Assembly (NCBI GenBank): GCA_027365345.1
Contig: DAHXNO010000070.1
Coordinates: forward strand, 32,252-96,251
DNA from: Granulicella sp.
GTDB lineage: Bacteria; Acidobacteriota; Terriglobia; Terriglobales; Acidobacteriaceae
DNA length: 64,000 nucleotides
Direction: 5' to 3'
Positions 27,152 through 36,355 of this stretch are shown here, piece after piece. The notes under the pieces are model-generated. The model did not search any database, was not told the DNA's origin, and was given only the letters and a program-made list of their open reading frames with translations. Position 1 is the stretch's first letter; every line of letters begins with the position of its first letter. The translations under genes and the position numbers were made by a program.

Positions 27152-28723
27152 ATGCATCCACGTAACGCAGTTCGAAGACTTTTGCCCTACGCCATGCTTG
27201 CCGGGCTGATTGGCGCAGTGGGAATGGCCGGCACAGCTCAAAACGCTACGTCCAACGGCCCGATGCCTCCTCCTGTAACCTTCACGGCCGAGCAAGACCA
27301 GCGGAACATGATGCAGCAGTTGGGCATTGTTGCATTGCGTCCTGGCCCGAGCGGCAATGAGAATGCGCCAAACCACGCAAATTACGATGAGGCAAAGGCG
27401 AACCCCTATCCGCATATTCCCGATGCGTTGACGATGGACGATGGCAGGAAGGTGACCACTGCCAAGGAGTGGTGGGATGTGCGCCGGCCGCAAATCGTTC
27501 ATGATTTCGACGAATATGTCTACGGCCGTGTACCGGAGGACGTGCCAACGGTGAAATGGAAGGCGGTGGCGACAGACAAGGAAATGATTGGCGGCCATCC
27601 TGTGATCGCCAAAGAACTGATTGGGCATGTGAACAATGCGTCCTATCCAATGATTTCCGTGAATCTTCGCATGATGCTGGTGACACCCGCGGAGGCGAAA
27701 GGGCCTGTGCCGGTGCTGATGATGTTTGGGCGCAGCAGGTTCCCTGCGCCCAATGAACCCTCGGTGGAGGAACTGGCGCGCATCAATGCAGCCGAAAAGG
27801 CGCTGCTGGTGCGGCAGGACCCCTCGCTAGCAGAGGTGTTTGCTCGGCATCCGGCCTGGGAGCCGAACCTTCCCGCGCCTTTCAAGTTTCCCGAGTTCAA
27901 TGTGGATGGAGATCCTCCCAGTACCTGGGAGCTGATCACTGCCGGATGGGGATTTGCCTATTTCGATCCGGAGAGCGTCCAGGCGGACAATGCAGCGGGA
28001 CTTACGCGGGGCATCATCGGACTGACCAACAAGGGGCAGCCGCGGAGACCCGACCAATGGGGAGCTTTACGGGCTTGGGCATGGGGCGCGGGGCGGGGAC
28101 TGGACTATTTGCAAACCGATCCAGCGGTGGACTCGAAGCATATCGGCATTGAAGGCGTCTCACGCTACGGCAAGGCGGCGCTGATCACGATGGCCTTCGA
28201 CCAGAGATTCGCCATGGTGCTGGTAGGGTCTTCCGGCAAAGGCGGCGCTACGCTGCTACGCCGCAACTTCGGAGAGGCTGTTGAGAGCCTGACGGGCGGT
28301 GAATATTACTGGATGGCTGGTAACTTCATGAAATATGGCGCAGCGAAAGCGGTCTTTGGAAGCGAAAACCCTGGTGATATTCCGGTGGACTCCAATGAAC
28401 TGATCGCGCTATGCGCGCCCCGGCTGACATTCATCAGTTACGGAATCCCCGAGAAGGGCGATGCCCGTTGGCTCGACCAACGTGGGAGCTTTATGGCAGC
28501 CGTAGCAGCGAGCCCGGTCTTTACTCTGCTCGGGGTCAAGGGGCTGGAGGTTCCGGGGGATTACCTTACAGCAAAGATACCACCGGTGAACCATGGCCTG
28601 CTGGACGGCCATCTCGCGTGGCGACAGGACGACGGGGGGCATACGGATGCGCCGAACATGAAGTACTTCATCCAGTGGGTAGACCATTTCATTGGTTACT
28701 CCTTCCCACAACCGGCGATGTAG
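27152..28723 (+). CDS. CE15-like glucuronoyl methylesterase, secreted
   Basis: A 523-residue alpha/beta hydrolase with a signal peptide (about 1-30). The nucleophile motif is GVSRYGKA (Ser337), the SRxGK form characteristic of carbohydrate esterase family 15. The C-terminal catalytic His lies in the RQDDGGHTDAPN region, and an acidic residue in SYGIPEKGDARW is in place. These enzymes cleave the ester between lignin alcohols and 4-O-methylglucuronic acid on glucuronoxylan. ATG 27152 has CAGGAGA upstream. An MFS carrier of the hexuronate group 1.7 kb downstream would fit uptake of the released acid. Confidence 0.85.
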   Translation: MHPRNAVRRLLPYAMLAGLIGAVGMAGTAQNATSNGPMPPPVTFTAEQDQRNMMQQLGIVALRPGPSGNENAPNHANYDEAKANPYPHIPDALTMDDGRKVTTAKEWWDVRRPQIVHDFDEYVYGRVPEDVPTVKWKAVATDKEMIGGHPVIAKELIGHVNNASYPMISVNLRMMLVTPAEAKGPVPVLMMFGRSRFPAPNEPSVEELARINAAEKALLVRQDPSLAEVFARHPAWEPNLPAPFKFPEFNVDGDPPSTWELITAGWGFAYFDPESVQADNAAGLTRGIIGLTNKGQPRRPDQWGALRAWAWGAGRGLDYLQTDPAVDSKHIGIEGVSRYGKAALITMAFDQRFAMVLVGSSGKGGATLLRRNFGEAVESLTGGEYYWMAGNFMKYGAAKAVFGSENPGDIPVDSNELIALCAPRLTFISYGIPEKGDARWLDQRGSFMAAVAASPVFTLLGVKGLEVPGDYLTAKIPPVNHGLLDGHLAWRQDDGGHTDAPNMKYFIQWVDHFIGYSFPQPAM

Positions 28724-29066
28724 CCTCCACATTCGACTGCAAGCGGGAGTGATCGTTTGGGATAGCGTGGACGCACCTTGGCAACAAGCCCGCGCTGTTC
28801 CGAGAACCCACCAGGGATTCTTCGCCGAAAGGAACGCCATGACCGCTTGCCTGCTTTCTGGCGACTGGCTCTCTCCATGTTGCGCGATGCTATTTGGGCC
28901 ATGGTCCAAGGACACGCTGCTGCAACATCATCACGCTCCAGGGTTACCCATCGGGTTTTCGCAGTTGGAACTGCTGAACAGAAGACTTCAGACTTGACTG
29001 CGCACCTTGCAACGGCTTAACTGTTCTGAGCCTGATCCCGCGGATTTCCTGAGCCGATTCAATCGA
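28724..29066. other. Intergenic region, no supported gene
   Basis: About 340 bp between the esterase stop and the DoxX-like gene. Only short frames without domain features or ribosome sites. Confidence 0.4.
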
Positions 29067-29885
29067 GTGAAGACCTTGAGAGAACGCAGCCTGATATCGA
29101 ATCTCGGCATTTATGTTTACGGTGGGGCCGCCATTCTCCTGGGCCTCGTGGGACTGGTGTCTGGCAACTTCGCTGTTAACTGGCAGCACGTAGGGCCGAA
29201 CGTGCCGTTCCGCGGACCGCTCGCTTATTTGACGGCGCTCATTGAACTGACGGCGGGCATCGCGGTTATCCTACCTCGCACTGCACGCATCGGCGCCTTT
29301 GCGCTGACGATCCTCTACTCCGTTTTCACGCTTCTTTGGGCGCCGAAGGCCTTTGTAGATGTGTTCGGATTACACTACGACGCCATGGGAAATGTCTTTG
29401 AAGAATTCTCGATGGTTGTCGGCGGACTCGTCCTGTGCGCGATCTTGACTCGTACTGGATCGGCCTGGCCGCGACGTGAGGCCTTATTTGGACGGCTTTT
29501 CGGTATCTGTTCCCTTTCGTTTGGCATCGTGCATATCTTCGATACAATGCCAGGCCTGGCCGGCTGGATTCCGAAGTGGCTGCCGCCGAGCCAGTTATTC
29601 TGGGCCTACGCTACGACCGTCAGCTTTTTCCTGGCTGCGGCCGCCATCCTCACTGGCATCATGGCCCCTCTGGCTGCACGGCTACTGACGGCGGAGATTG
29701 TCGGCTTCCAGATATTGGTCTGGATTCCAAAGGTGGTTTCCGAGCCGCGCGAGCATTTTTACTGGGTCGGCAATGGCATTAACCTGGCAATCGCGGCAGC
29801 CGCCTGGGTCGTATCCGATTCCATCAGCCGGTTGGCGAAACTGAAATCGGCGCCGGTCGCGGCTGGGGCCGGCGGCGGCGCGTAA
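29067..29885 (+). CDS. DoxX-like integral membrane protein
   Basis: About 272 residues with seven to eight hydrophobic segments in two similar four-helix halves: GGAAILLGLVGLVSG / LTALIELTAGIAVILPR and LFGICSLSFGIVHIFD / AAAILTGIMAPLAARLL. This is the pattern of doubled DoxX/DoxD-type proteins. No catalytic motif is visible. The start is uncertain: GTG at 29067 is used, but an in-frame TTG at 29007 would add 20 residues without hydrophobic character. Function unknown. Confidence 0.65.
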   Translation: MKTLRERSLISNLGIYVYGGAAILLGLVGLVSGNFAVNWQHVGPNVPFRGPLAYLTALIELTAGIAVILPRTARIGAFALTILYSVFTLLWAPKAFVDVFGLHYDAMGNVFEEFSMVVGGLVLCAILTRTGSAWPRREALFGRLFGICSLSFGIVHIFDTMPGLAGWIPKWLPPSQLFWAYATTVSFFLAAAAILTGIMAPLAARLLTAEIVGFQILVWIPKVVSEPREHFYWVGNGINLAIAAAAWVVSDSISRLAKLKSAPVAAGAGGGA

Positions 29886-29912
29886 AAATTACTTTTCAGG
29901 ATTGACCAGGTG

Positions 29913-30305
29913 CTTTTCAGGGACTGCGGCCTATACGACCACATTCACGGCCCCAGCATCCTGGTTGCGCAAGAGGCAGAGGCTCGATCTGGACCTGGGC
30001 AACGTTAAGGATCTGGCTAAAATCACGCTGAATGGAAAGGTTGTAGGCGTTCTTTGGAAGCCGCCCTACGGCGTGGATGTGATCTCGGTGCTGAAAGCTG
30101 GACGCAACACCCTTGAGATCGGGGCCGCTAACGAGTGGACCAACCGCATTGCCGAGGATCGACAGCTTCCGCCAGGAAGATTTTCGACGATTCCTTACTT
30201 GGGGAAGTTTATGGCACGTTGCAGATATTGCCGAGCGGCCGCCTGAATGCGGGAGATTGCTATCGAGTAGAAGACAGTCCGCGCCGAGTGAAACAACTCG
30301 TATAA
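29913..30305 (+). pseudogene. 3' fragment of a GH106/GH2-like glycosidase (rhamnosidase-type), frameshifted
   Basis: The reading FSGTAAYTTTF ... LDLDLGNVKDLAKITLNGK ... GVLWKPPYGVDV ... AGRNTLEIGAANEWTNR is the conserved C-terminal beta-sandwich of large alpha-L-rhamnosidase-like glycosidases of about 1000 residues. Only this last part exists; everything upstream is missing, and near 30205 the homologous reading (YGTLQILPSGRLNAGD) jumps to another frame, ending at 30305. The bases CTTTTCAGG occur at both 29892 and 29913, flanking the join to the preceding gene. It is a dead remnant, not a small gene. Confidence 0.7.
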
Positions 30306-30378
30306 TCAACCTATCCGGCTGGACCGCGAACCGCCAGGTGGCGACTGCTGGTATATCGATCAGGACAGAAGTTTCGGC

Positions 30379-31644
30379 TTGGCTACCAGACACCCGGTCC
30401 ACGAACATTCGGCGCCATCGGTGGAAACGAGCTCGCAGCGCTGGGTGATTCTGGCGCTCCTGTTCGCCATCACCGTGATCAACTTCATCGACCGGCAGAC
30501 GGTTTCAGTGCTCGCGCCGTTGATCAAGGCGGCGTTCCACCTCTCCAACGAGGCTTATGGGCGAATCGTCGCGATATTTCAATTTGGCATGATGGGCGGC
30601 GAACTGCCCATGGGCCTGGTGATGGACCGCTGGGGCTGCCGCATCGGCATGTGCGCGGCCGTTTGCTGGTGGTCGGCCTGTACGGGATCGCAGGCATTTG
30701 TCCGCTCAGGAACGCAACTCGCTATCTCTCGCCTGGGTATGGGCAGTACGGAGTGTGGCAACTTTTCCGGCGGCATCAAGGCCGTATCAGAGACCTTCCC
30801 TGTAAAGGAACGTACGCTCGCCATCGGCATCTTTAACAGTGGCAGCGTGATAGGGGCTGTGGTTGCGCCGCCGCTGATTGTTTACCTGGCGCAGCATGAC
30901 GGCTTTCGCACCGCCTTCTTTGTGCCGGCGTCGCTTGGAGTTTTGTGGATCGTGCTGTGGTGGCTTGCCTATCCTAAGCACGGTACCCATGAGGTGAAAG
31001 GGACCGAGAAGGCGCAGATACCACTGAAGATGATGCTGCAACGGTCTTCGACATGGGCGGTGATGGTCTGCCGCGCACTTATTGGACCGGTAATTCAGTT
31101 TTATTGGTACTGGCTGCCTAGTTATCTTTACAGCGCCCGGCATATGAGCATGACCAGGATTGGGGAACTCTCGTGGATTCCATTCTTCCTTGGCAGTGTT
31201 GGCGGTGTGGCCGGAGGATGGGCTGCCGGCTGGCTGGAGCGCCGAGGCGCAAGTCTGCCGAGGGTGCGTAAGGTGACCATGTACTTCAGCAGCGGGTTCT
31301 GCCTGGCCAGCTTTGCGGTGCCGTTCGTCGCAAGCCCGGTGGTTGCGCTGATGGTGATCAGCCTGGCCATCTTCGCTCACAACTTCCTCTCCGCCAACAT
31401 GTATGGAGCGATCACTGACTTGTTCGCCGACGAGGAGGTGGGCCGCGCAACCGGGCTGAGTGGCGTTGCCAGCGGACTGACTGGGTTGCTGTTTCCACTG
31501 CTGACGGGTTATCTGGTGGATCAGGGATCGTACCGGTTCGTCTTCATGATCGCCGCACTGATGCCGCTGGCAGGAACGATAGCCCTTTTTGTGCTCGCGC
31601 GGCAGTACCGGACGATGACCCGAGTGCAAGCCGCGCAGGGCTGA
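30379..31644 (+). CDS. MFS transporter, hexuronate (ExuT/anion:cation symporter) family
   Basis: About 421 residues with 12 membrane spans. The segment FIDRQTVSVLAPLIKAAFHL after the first helix, the loop MDRWGCRIGM (motif A) and RLGMGSTECGNFSGGIKAVS are typical of the ACS family that takes up hexuronates, galactarate and related organic anions. It converges with the sulfolactate-type operon and could import its substrate, or it could serve the CE15 esterase. Start is uncertain: TTG at 30379 with AGGA upstream, or GTG at 30421. Confidence 0.82.
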   Translation: MATRHPVHEHSAPSVETSSQRWVILALLFAITVINFIDRQTVSVLAPLIKAAFHLSNEAYGRIVAIFQFGMMGGELPMGLVMDRWGCRIGMCAAVCWWSACTGSQAFVRSGTQLAISRLGMGSTECGNFSGGIKAVSETFPVKERTLAIGIFNSGSVIGAVVAPPLIVYLAQHDGFRTAFFVPASLGVLWIVLWWLAYPKHGTHEVKGTEKAQIPLKMMLQRSSTWAVMVCRALIGPVIQFYWYWLPSYLYSARHMSMTRIGELSWIPFFLGSVGGVAGGWAAGWLERRGASLPRVRKVTMYFSSGFCLASFAVPFVASPVVALMVISLAIFAHNFLSANMYGAITDLFADEEVGRATGLSGVASGLTGLLFPLLTGYLVDQGSYRFVFMIAALMPLAGTIALFVLARQYRTMTRVQAAQG

Positions 31645-31697
31645 GGCTGCTTGCCTGATGCTGTAGGGTTGATGCGGTAGGCTGGGGTCCGCAATCT

Positions 31698-32699
31698 TCA
31701 GGCGATTGAAGTATCGAACTTTTCCTGCCACGGCGATGCAGATTCCAATATCTTGTTCAACTTATGGATGTTTTCCGCGCCTTGGGTCGTGGCCCACTCG
31801 CGCAACGCCTGCGCGCCCTTCTGCACGAAGACTGGAACGCCGTCTTGCCAGGTGGCGCGGCCGCACAACACTCCGTGGAACTGTACGCCGCTCTGCAGGG
31901 CGAACTCCAGCCCCTGAAGGAATGCACTGCTGGTAACGCCGGCGGAGAGATACACAAACGGCCGGGTGGCCGCAGTTGCGGCGCGCCGGAAGTGCTCCGC
32001 AGCTTGTTCGCGGGAGTAAGCCGCTTGTCCCAGATAGTTTTCTGTGCCGGGAACGAACTGCATGCGAACTGGAAATTCCAGTTTGAGCACATCCGCGCCA
32101 TAGCGGTCGGCGGTGAACTCCTGGATGGATCGAATGACGATCTCCGGTTTGCGTTTTGCGTAACTCAGCGAATTTTCATCTTCACCGGCTCCGTAGGCCA
32201 GCAATTCGACGAAGAGCGGAATGTCGAGGGCGCGGCACTCGGCTCCCACGCGCTCCACCCATGCCTGCTTTTGTTCGTTTATCCAGGCATTTTCAAATGG
32301 GGAGTAATAAAGAAGGATCTTGATTGCGGTGGCTCCTGCTTCACGGAGGCGCAAGACAGACCAGCCTTCGGTCAGGCTGGGAAGAAACTCCGGCGCGGTT
32401 GCGTCGTAACCGGACTTTTCATAGGCGAGCAGAACGCCTTTGCCGTTACGATGCGCCACGGCGGGCAAACCATACTCCACATCCAAAAGAATTGCAGATG
32501 CGTGAGGGGTAAGCGCATCGGTGACGATACACTTGAACTCCGAGACCATGGCATCGGAGGGTGTGCCGCCACTCATCTCCCTGGCCAGCATCTTCTTGAG
32601 CAGACCGCGCTGGTCAAGAGCGAGGGCTGCGATGACTCCGCGAGAATTGGCTACTGTCTTGAGGCCGGCGATCTTTCCCGGAGTGAGACTGGAGGGCAT
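31698..32699 (-). CDS. Class I aldolase of the DeoC/LacD family (tagatose- or sulfofructose-phosphate type)
   Basis: A 333-residue TIM-barrel aldolase. The Schiff-base lysine is expected at Lys206 in DVLKLEFP; other family blocks are LALDQRG near residue 26, LLDVEYGLPA and AIKILLYYSP. LacD cleaves tagatose 1,6-bisphosphate; the same family includes YihT, which cleaves 6-deoxy-6-sulfofructose 1-phosphate. ATG 32699 has AAGGAAAAGG upstream. It is the last gene of a six-gene operon with sulfolactate-type enzymes, which tips the choice towards a sulfo-sugar phosphate, though a hexulose or keturonate phosphate remains possible. Confidence 0.85.
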   Translation of the reverse strand: MPSSLTPGKIAGLKTVANSRGVIAALALDQRGLLKKMLAREMSGGTPSDAMVSEFKCIVTDALTPHASAILLDVEYGLPAVAHRNGKGVLLAYEKSGYDATAPEFLPSLTEGWSVLRLREAGATAIKILLYYSPFENAWINEQKQAWVERVGAECRALDIPLFVELLAYGAGEDENSLSYAKRKPEIVIRSIQEFTADRYGADVLKLEFPVRMQFVPGTENYLGQAAYSREQAAEHFRRAATAATRPFVYLSAGVTSSAFLQGLEFALQSGVQFHGVLCGRATWQDGVPVFVQKGAQALREWATTQGAENIHKLNKILESASPWQEKFDTSIA

Positions 32700-32766
32700 C
32701 TTCCTTTTCCTTTTGGGCATCTCCAGGCATAGGCTCGGTACTGAGCGGTATGCCAGGGTTGAATCC

Positions 32767-33753
32767 TTAGACCGTTTGGTGAGTGGTTGTGCGCTGCGGC
32801 ACAGCCTGGTGGACAGCGTTGAGCGCTGGTTCGCCAAGCAATACGCGGGTGATGTCATTACAGATGGCCACGGTGACGCGATTCTGAGCTTCATGTGTCC
32901 AAGCGCCGATATGAGGGGTAAGGATCACGTTGGGCATGGACTCCAACTCGCCCTTCTGCGGCGGCTCGACTGCGCGAACGTCAAGTGCAGCGCCGGCCAG
33001 CCGGCCAGCCTTGAGCGCGGCGATGAGATCCGGCTCGCAGACGACCTGACCACGGGAAGTATTGACGAGATATGCTGTCGGCTTCATTCTGTCGAAGTAC
33101 GCAGCGCTCAGGAGGCCAGATGTTTGCGACGTGGCTGGAAGATGGCAGGAGACGATGTCTGCGCGCTCAAACAACTCCTCCAGGGAGACCAATTCCGCCT
33201 GAATGTCGGCAAGGAGTACGTTGTCCTGGCTGAGGAAGGGATCGCAGGCCAGCACGCTCATGCCGAAGGCACGGGCGCGGCGGGCGGTGAGATAGCCGAT
33301 CTTGCCAGCGCCGACGATGCCGAGGGTTTTGCCATAGAGCTCGGCGCCGACGAAGGCGCGGCGATTCCAGTTCCCCTCTTTGGTGTCGTGGTTGGCGGCG
33401 GGAATGAAGCGGACCAGCGCGAGCATCAGTCCAAGGGCAAGCTCGGCGGCGCTGATGGCGTTCTGGTCCGGCGTCGAGCAGACCACGATTCCATTCTTGC
33501 GGGCATACTCCACGTCGACATTGTCCAAGCCCACACCGGCGCGCCCGATCACCTGTAACGCGGGGGCAGCGTCCATTAGCTCCGCCGTAACCGGGGTCTG
33601 ATTGCGAACGAGAAGGGCGCGGCAGTCGCCGATTGTTTCGGCCAGAAGCTGCGGATTCTTCCATGCGTCCGGCAGATAGCGGACGCGGAAGCGTTCACGT
33701 AGCGCATCTACGGCCGCTCCTTCGATAGCTTCAGAGATCAGGATATCGTACAT
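32767..33753 (-). CDS. D-2-hydroxyacid dehydrogenase family, candidate (S)-sulfolactate dehydrogenase (SlcC-like)
   Basis: A 328-residue member of the phosphoglycerate dehydrogenase family. The NAD motif is GIVGAGKIG (about 145-153), with catalytic Arg234 (NTSRGQVV), Glu263 (AVEPP) and His281 (TPHIGAW). It lacks the C-terminal ACT domain of SerA, so serine synthesis is unlikely. SlcC, which oxidises (S)-sulfolactate to sulfopyruvate, belongs to this family and occurs next to ComC and SuyAB. Its start overlaps the end of the Ldh-family gene by 16 bp. Other hydroxyacids (glycerate, hydroxypyruvate, sugar acids) cannot be excluded by sequence reading. Confidence 0.8.
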   Translation of the reverse strand: MYDILISEAIEGAAVDALRERFRVRYLPDAWKNPQLLAETIGDCRALLVRNQTPVTAELMDAAPALQVIGRAGVGLDNVDVEYARKNGIVVCSTPDQNAISAAELALGLMLALVRFIPAANHDTKEGNWNRRAFVGAELYGKTLGIVGAGKIGYLTARRARAFGMSVLACDPFLSQDNVLLADIQAELVSLEELFERADIVSCHLPATSQTSGLLSAAYFDRMKPTAYLVNTSRGQVVCEPDLIAALKAGRLAGAALDVRAVEPPQKGELESMPNVILTPHIGAWTHEAQNRVTVAICNDITRVLLGEPALNAVHQAVPQRTTTHQTV

Positions 33754-34808
33754 GCAGCCACCTCATGGCAATTGAACTCGACTTTCAGCCGCCGGCACCA
33801 CTGCTCCAGCTCTGAAAGAGTGTCGGGTGAGAGGGGAATTCCTTGTGCGAGGTTTTGTGCAGCTACTCTTGCCGACCGCTCGCCGGGAACCAGAATCTCT
33901 TCCACCCCATTACGCTTTCTAGATGACTTGATACGGTGGATAGTTTCATCCATGCGCTCAAGATACTCGTCATATTCCAGGAGAGCGGTGATATCGAAGA
34001 GGCAAAAGAAGTGGCCGACGTTCTGGGCGCGGTCGAGATGCTTGTACATGGATCCTACATTGGATCCCACGGCCGAGCCGGACAAGACGCCGCTGAAGAG
34101 CTCGACCATCATGGCCAGAGCGTAACCTTTGTGGCCAGCCATGGTAAGGACGGTGCCCAGCAGAGCAGCCTGGGGATCGGTAGTCGGCTCACCTTCGGGA
34201 TCGAGCGCCCACCCTTCAGGGATCGGCTGATTTTTCTTTTGCGCTGCGATGATGTTCCCCCGAGCGACAATCGAGGTAGCAAGATCGATCTTCACCGGAA
34301 AGCCCCGCCGGGTGGGAAACGATGCGGCGATGGGATTGGTGCCGAAGAAGGGCTCGTAGCCGCCGGCAGGCGACATGGCCGGCTCGCAGTTGGTCATTGC
34401 CAGCAGTACCAGGCCTTGCTCCGCCGCTGCATTGCAGTACCAGGAGAGAGCCCCGAAGTGCTGCGAGTTGCGGATGGTGGCAGCCGCTACGCCGTTTTGA
34501 CGGGCCAAGGGGATAAGCCGGTCCAGGGCCTTGCGGGCCTGCACCTGACCGAGACCGTTGCCCGCGTTGAGCGCAAGGACGCTGCCACGCTCACGATCGA
34601 CCGTAAGCGGCGCCGCCGGATCGATGAGACGTTCCTGAATTCGGCGCAGGTAGATGCTGAGCCGCGAAACGCCATGCGTGGAGACGCCGTGCAGATCCGC
34701 ATCGACCAGCGACGATGCAAAGATGACCGCATCCGCCGCAGGCACGCCAGCGGCCTGAGCGAGCTGCTGAACCTGGATCTCAAGGGATTGCTTCGAGTAT
34801 CGACCCAT
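33738..34808 (-). CDS. Ldh-family (malate/L-sulfolactate) dehydrogenase, ComC-like
   Basis: A 356-residue protein of the NAD(P)-dependent L-malate/L-sulfolactate/ureidoglycolate dehydrogenase family, which has its own fold. Landmarks are DADLHGVSTHGVSRL near residue 40, NSQHFGALSWYC with the catalytic His near 120, FFGTNPIAASFPT and AGHKGYALAMMVELFSG. ComC reduces sulfopyruvate to (R)-sulfolactate. Pairing it with a SlcC-like enzyme and a SuyAB-like lyase gives the known S-to-R inversion route. ATG 34808 follows GGCAGGAG. The C-terminus CHEVAACTIS extends into the next gene. Confidence 0.82.
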   Translation of the reverse strand: MGRYSKQSLEIQVQQLAQAAGVPAADAVIFASSLVDADLHGVSTHGVSRLSIYLRRIQERLIDPAAPLTVDRERGSVLALNAGNGLGQVQARKALDRLIPLARQNGVAAATIRNSQHFGALSWYCNAAAEQGLVLLAMTNCEPAMSPAGGYEPFFGTNPIAASFPTRRGFPVKIDLATSIVARGNIIAAQKKNQPIPEGWALDPEGEPTTDPQAALLGTVLTMAGHKGYALAMMVELFSGVLSGSAVGSNVGSMYKHLDRAQNVGHFFCLFDITALLEYDEYLERMDETIHRIKSSRKRNGVEEILVPGERSARVAAQNLAQGIPLSPDTLSELEQWCRRLKVEFNCHEVAACTIS

Positions 34809-34877
34809 ACACTCCTGCCGGTGACAGGCGCGAGGCCCGGTTTGCTGCGCCGGGCCTCGCGCTGGCTGCAAAACGAA

Positions 34878-36041
34878 TCAGGCGCTGCGATACAACTTGG
34901 TCATCACAAATTCGCGATGGCCGAGCGACTCGGCTGCGGTTAGTCTACCGTTGGCTGTGCGCACGATCATATCGATGAGAGCGTCTCCAGCCTGATCGAG
35001 GGTCATCTCTCCCTGCAGAATGGGAGCGACATCCAGGTCGATGTGCTCCTTCATGCTGGCCACGGTCTTGGGATTGCCGGAGAGCTTGATGACGGGTTCG
35101 ATGGGATTGCCGACGACATTTCCCTGGCCGGTGGGGAAGAGGTGGACCACGGCCCCGGACGCCGCCCACAGGGTGACCGCTTCCGCGGCAGCGCTGGAAG
35201 TGTCCATAAACCACATGCCAGGGGTGGCAGGCTCCTCTGCCGGCTTGAGGCAACCGACAAACTTTGTCTTCTTGCCCAGTTTTTCAACGTTGCCGAGAGC
35301 CTTTTCTTCGATGGTGGTGAGTCCGCCGGCGATGTTGCCTTTGGTTGGCTGCGACTCAGAGAGATCGTCGATCTTCTGGGCGAAGACCAGCCGGGTGTAG
35401 TCCTCGAAAGCAGCCATGAACTGCTTGCGAACGTCTTCGTTGGCGGCTTTGGCGGCTACGATGTGCTCGGCGCCGGTGAGTTCGGTGGTCTCTCCAAACG
35501 AGGCGGTTCCACCCAGCGCACAGTGCTTATCGAGAACATTTCCCACCGTGGGGCAGCTCGCCAGACCGGTGGTGGTATCGGATTCGCCGCACTTGACGCT
35601 GATGTAGAGCTCGCTGAGCTTGCATTCCACTCGCTGCAGCTCGGTCGCCCACTGCACGAACTCCTTGGCCTTGAGCGAAGCCTCAGCGATGGTTTGGATA
35701 TCGCCCTTGCCCTCAATCCAGCAGCCTGCCACGGGCTTGCCGGTCTTTGCGATGCCATCGACGATGCGCTGGGTCCAGCCCGCTTCAATGCCGATGACGA
35801 CCACGGCGGCGACGTTGGGATTGCTCCCGATGCCGATCATGGTCCGGAAGAACAGATCGAGATCTTCCCCGAACTGCAGGCGGCCGTAGGCATGGGGCAG
35901 CGCCAGCGTTCCCTTGATATTGTTGGCTACGGCCTCGCAGGCCGCGTTGGAGATGTCATCCACGGGGAGGATGATGACGTGATTGCGAACGCCCACCCGC
36001 CCATTTTCCCGTCGATATGCGTAAATTTTCCGGTCTGTCAT
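34878..36041 (-). CDS. suyB: UxaA-family lyase large subunit, candidate (R)-sulfolactate sulfo-lyase beta (SuyB-like)
   Basis: A 387-residue protein of the altronate dehydratase/SuyB family, which bind an iron-sulfur or Fe centre. Landmarks are [13 protein letters not shown] near residue 20, Cys151 in [10 protein letters not shown], Cys in [10 protein letters not shown], and [14 protein letters not shown] near residue 310. UxaA proper is one fused chain of about 500 residues; here the small SAF subunit is a separate gene immediately upstream, as in SuyAB. SuyAB converts (R)-sulfolactate to pyruvate and sulfite. Split sugar-acid dehydratases also exist, so the sulfolactate call rests mainly on the operon partners. 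Confidence 0.72.
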   Translation of the reverse strand: MTDRKIYAYRRENGRVGVRNHVIILPVDDISNAACEAVANNIKGTLALPHAYGRLQFGEDLDLFFRTMIGIGSNPNVAAVVVIGIEAGWTQRIVDGIAKTGKPVAGCWIEGKGDIQTIAEASLKAKEFVQWATELQRVECKLSELYISVKCGESDTTTGLASCPTVGNVLDKHCALGGTASFGETTELTGAEHIVAAKAANEDVRKQFMAAFEDYTRLVFAQKIDDLSESQPTKGNIAGGLTTIEEKALGNVEKLGKKTKFVGCLKPAEEPATPGMWFMDTSSAAAEAVTLWAASGAVVHLFPTGQGNVVGNPIEPVIKLSGNPKTVASMKEHIDLDVAPILQGEMTLDQAGDALIDMIVRTANGRLTAAESLGHREFVMTKLYRSA

Positions 36042-36047
36042 GGCCAA

Positions 36048-36326
36048 TTACCACCTCTTCGTTTTCAGGTTGTGCACGTGAACGTGCTGTCCTGCGCGGA
36101 TGGGCTGAACAACCTTGCCGATCTCGCAGCCGTACTTGATGGCGGTGTCACCCACCGCGAAATCCTTGAGCGCAAATTTGTGTCCGAGCGGAATGGCTTC
36201 CGTTGTCTTCGCGCTGAGTGGCTTGTTGGTGGCAAGATCCCGGCCGGTACATTCTGTTCCGGCGGCAAGATCCACGACGGCCACTGCGACCGTATCTGCT
36301 GAATCGTGAACAAGAAAATGGATCAT
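36048..36326 (-). CDS. suyA: UxaA-family small SAF-domain subunit, candidate SuyA
   Basis: A 92-residue protein starting MIHFLVHDSADTVAVAVVD, followed by ECTGRDLA, AIPLGHKFAL and DTAIKYGCEIGKV, the conserved beta-clip SAF domain of altronate/galactarate dehydratases and SuyA. His in LGHKFAL and the Tyr-Gly in KYGCEIG are the usual active-site contributions of this subunit. It ends a few bases before the large subunit begins. AAGGAG lies about 14 bp upstream of the ATG, slightly far. It is the third component that separates this operon from a simple dehydrogenase cluster. Confidence 0.78.
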   Translation of the reverse strand: MIHFLVHDSADTVAVAVVDLAAGTECTGRDLATNKPLSAKTTEAIPLGHKFALKDFAVGDTAIKYGCEIGKVVQPIRAGQHVHVHNLKTKRW

Positions 36327-36355
36327 AATGTTTGCTGCATCTCCTTCCAAAATCT

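Noticed and set aside
32521..33558. 345-codon plus-strand frame opposite the 2-hydroxyacid dehydrogenase
   Set aside because: No domain features; the minus-strand gene has complete NAD and catalytic motifs.
35043..36302. 419-codon plus-strand frame opposite the UxaA-family genes
   Set aside because: Antisense shadow; the minus strand holds conserved UxaA/SAF blocks and operon spacing.
33738..36326. Simple altronate/hexuronate degradation operon
   Set aside because: Not fully excluded, but UxaC, UxaB/UxuB-type reductases, KDG kinase and KDPG aldolase are missing, and the dehydrogenase pair fits sulfolactate inversion better.
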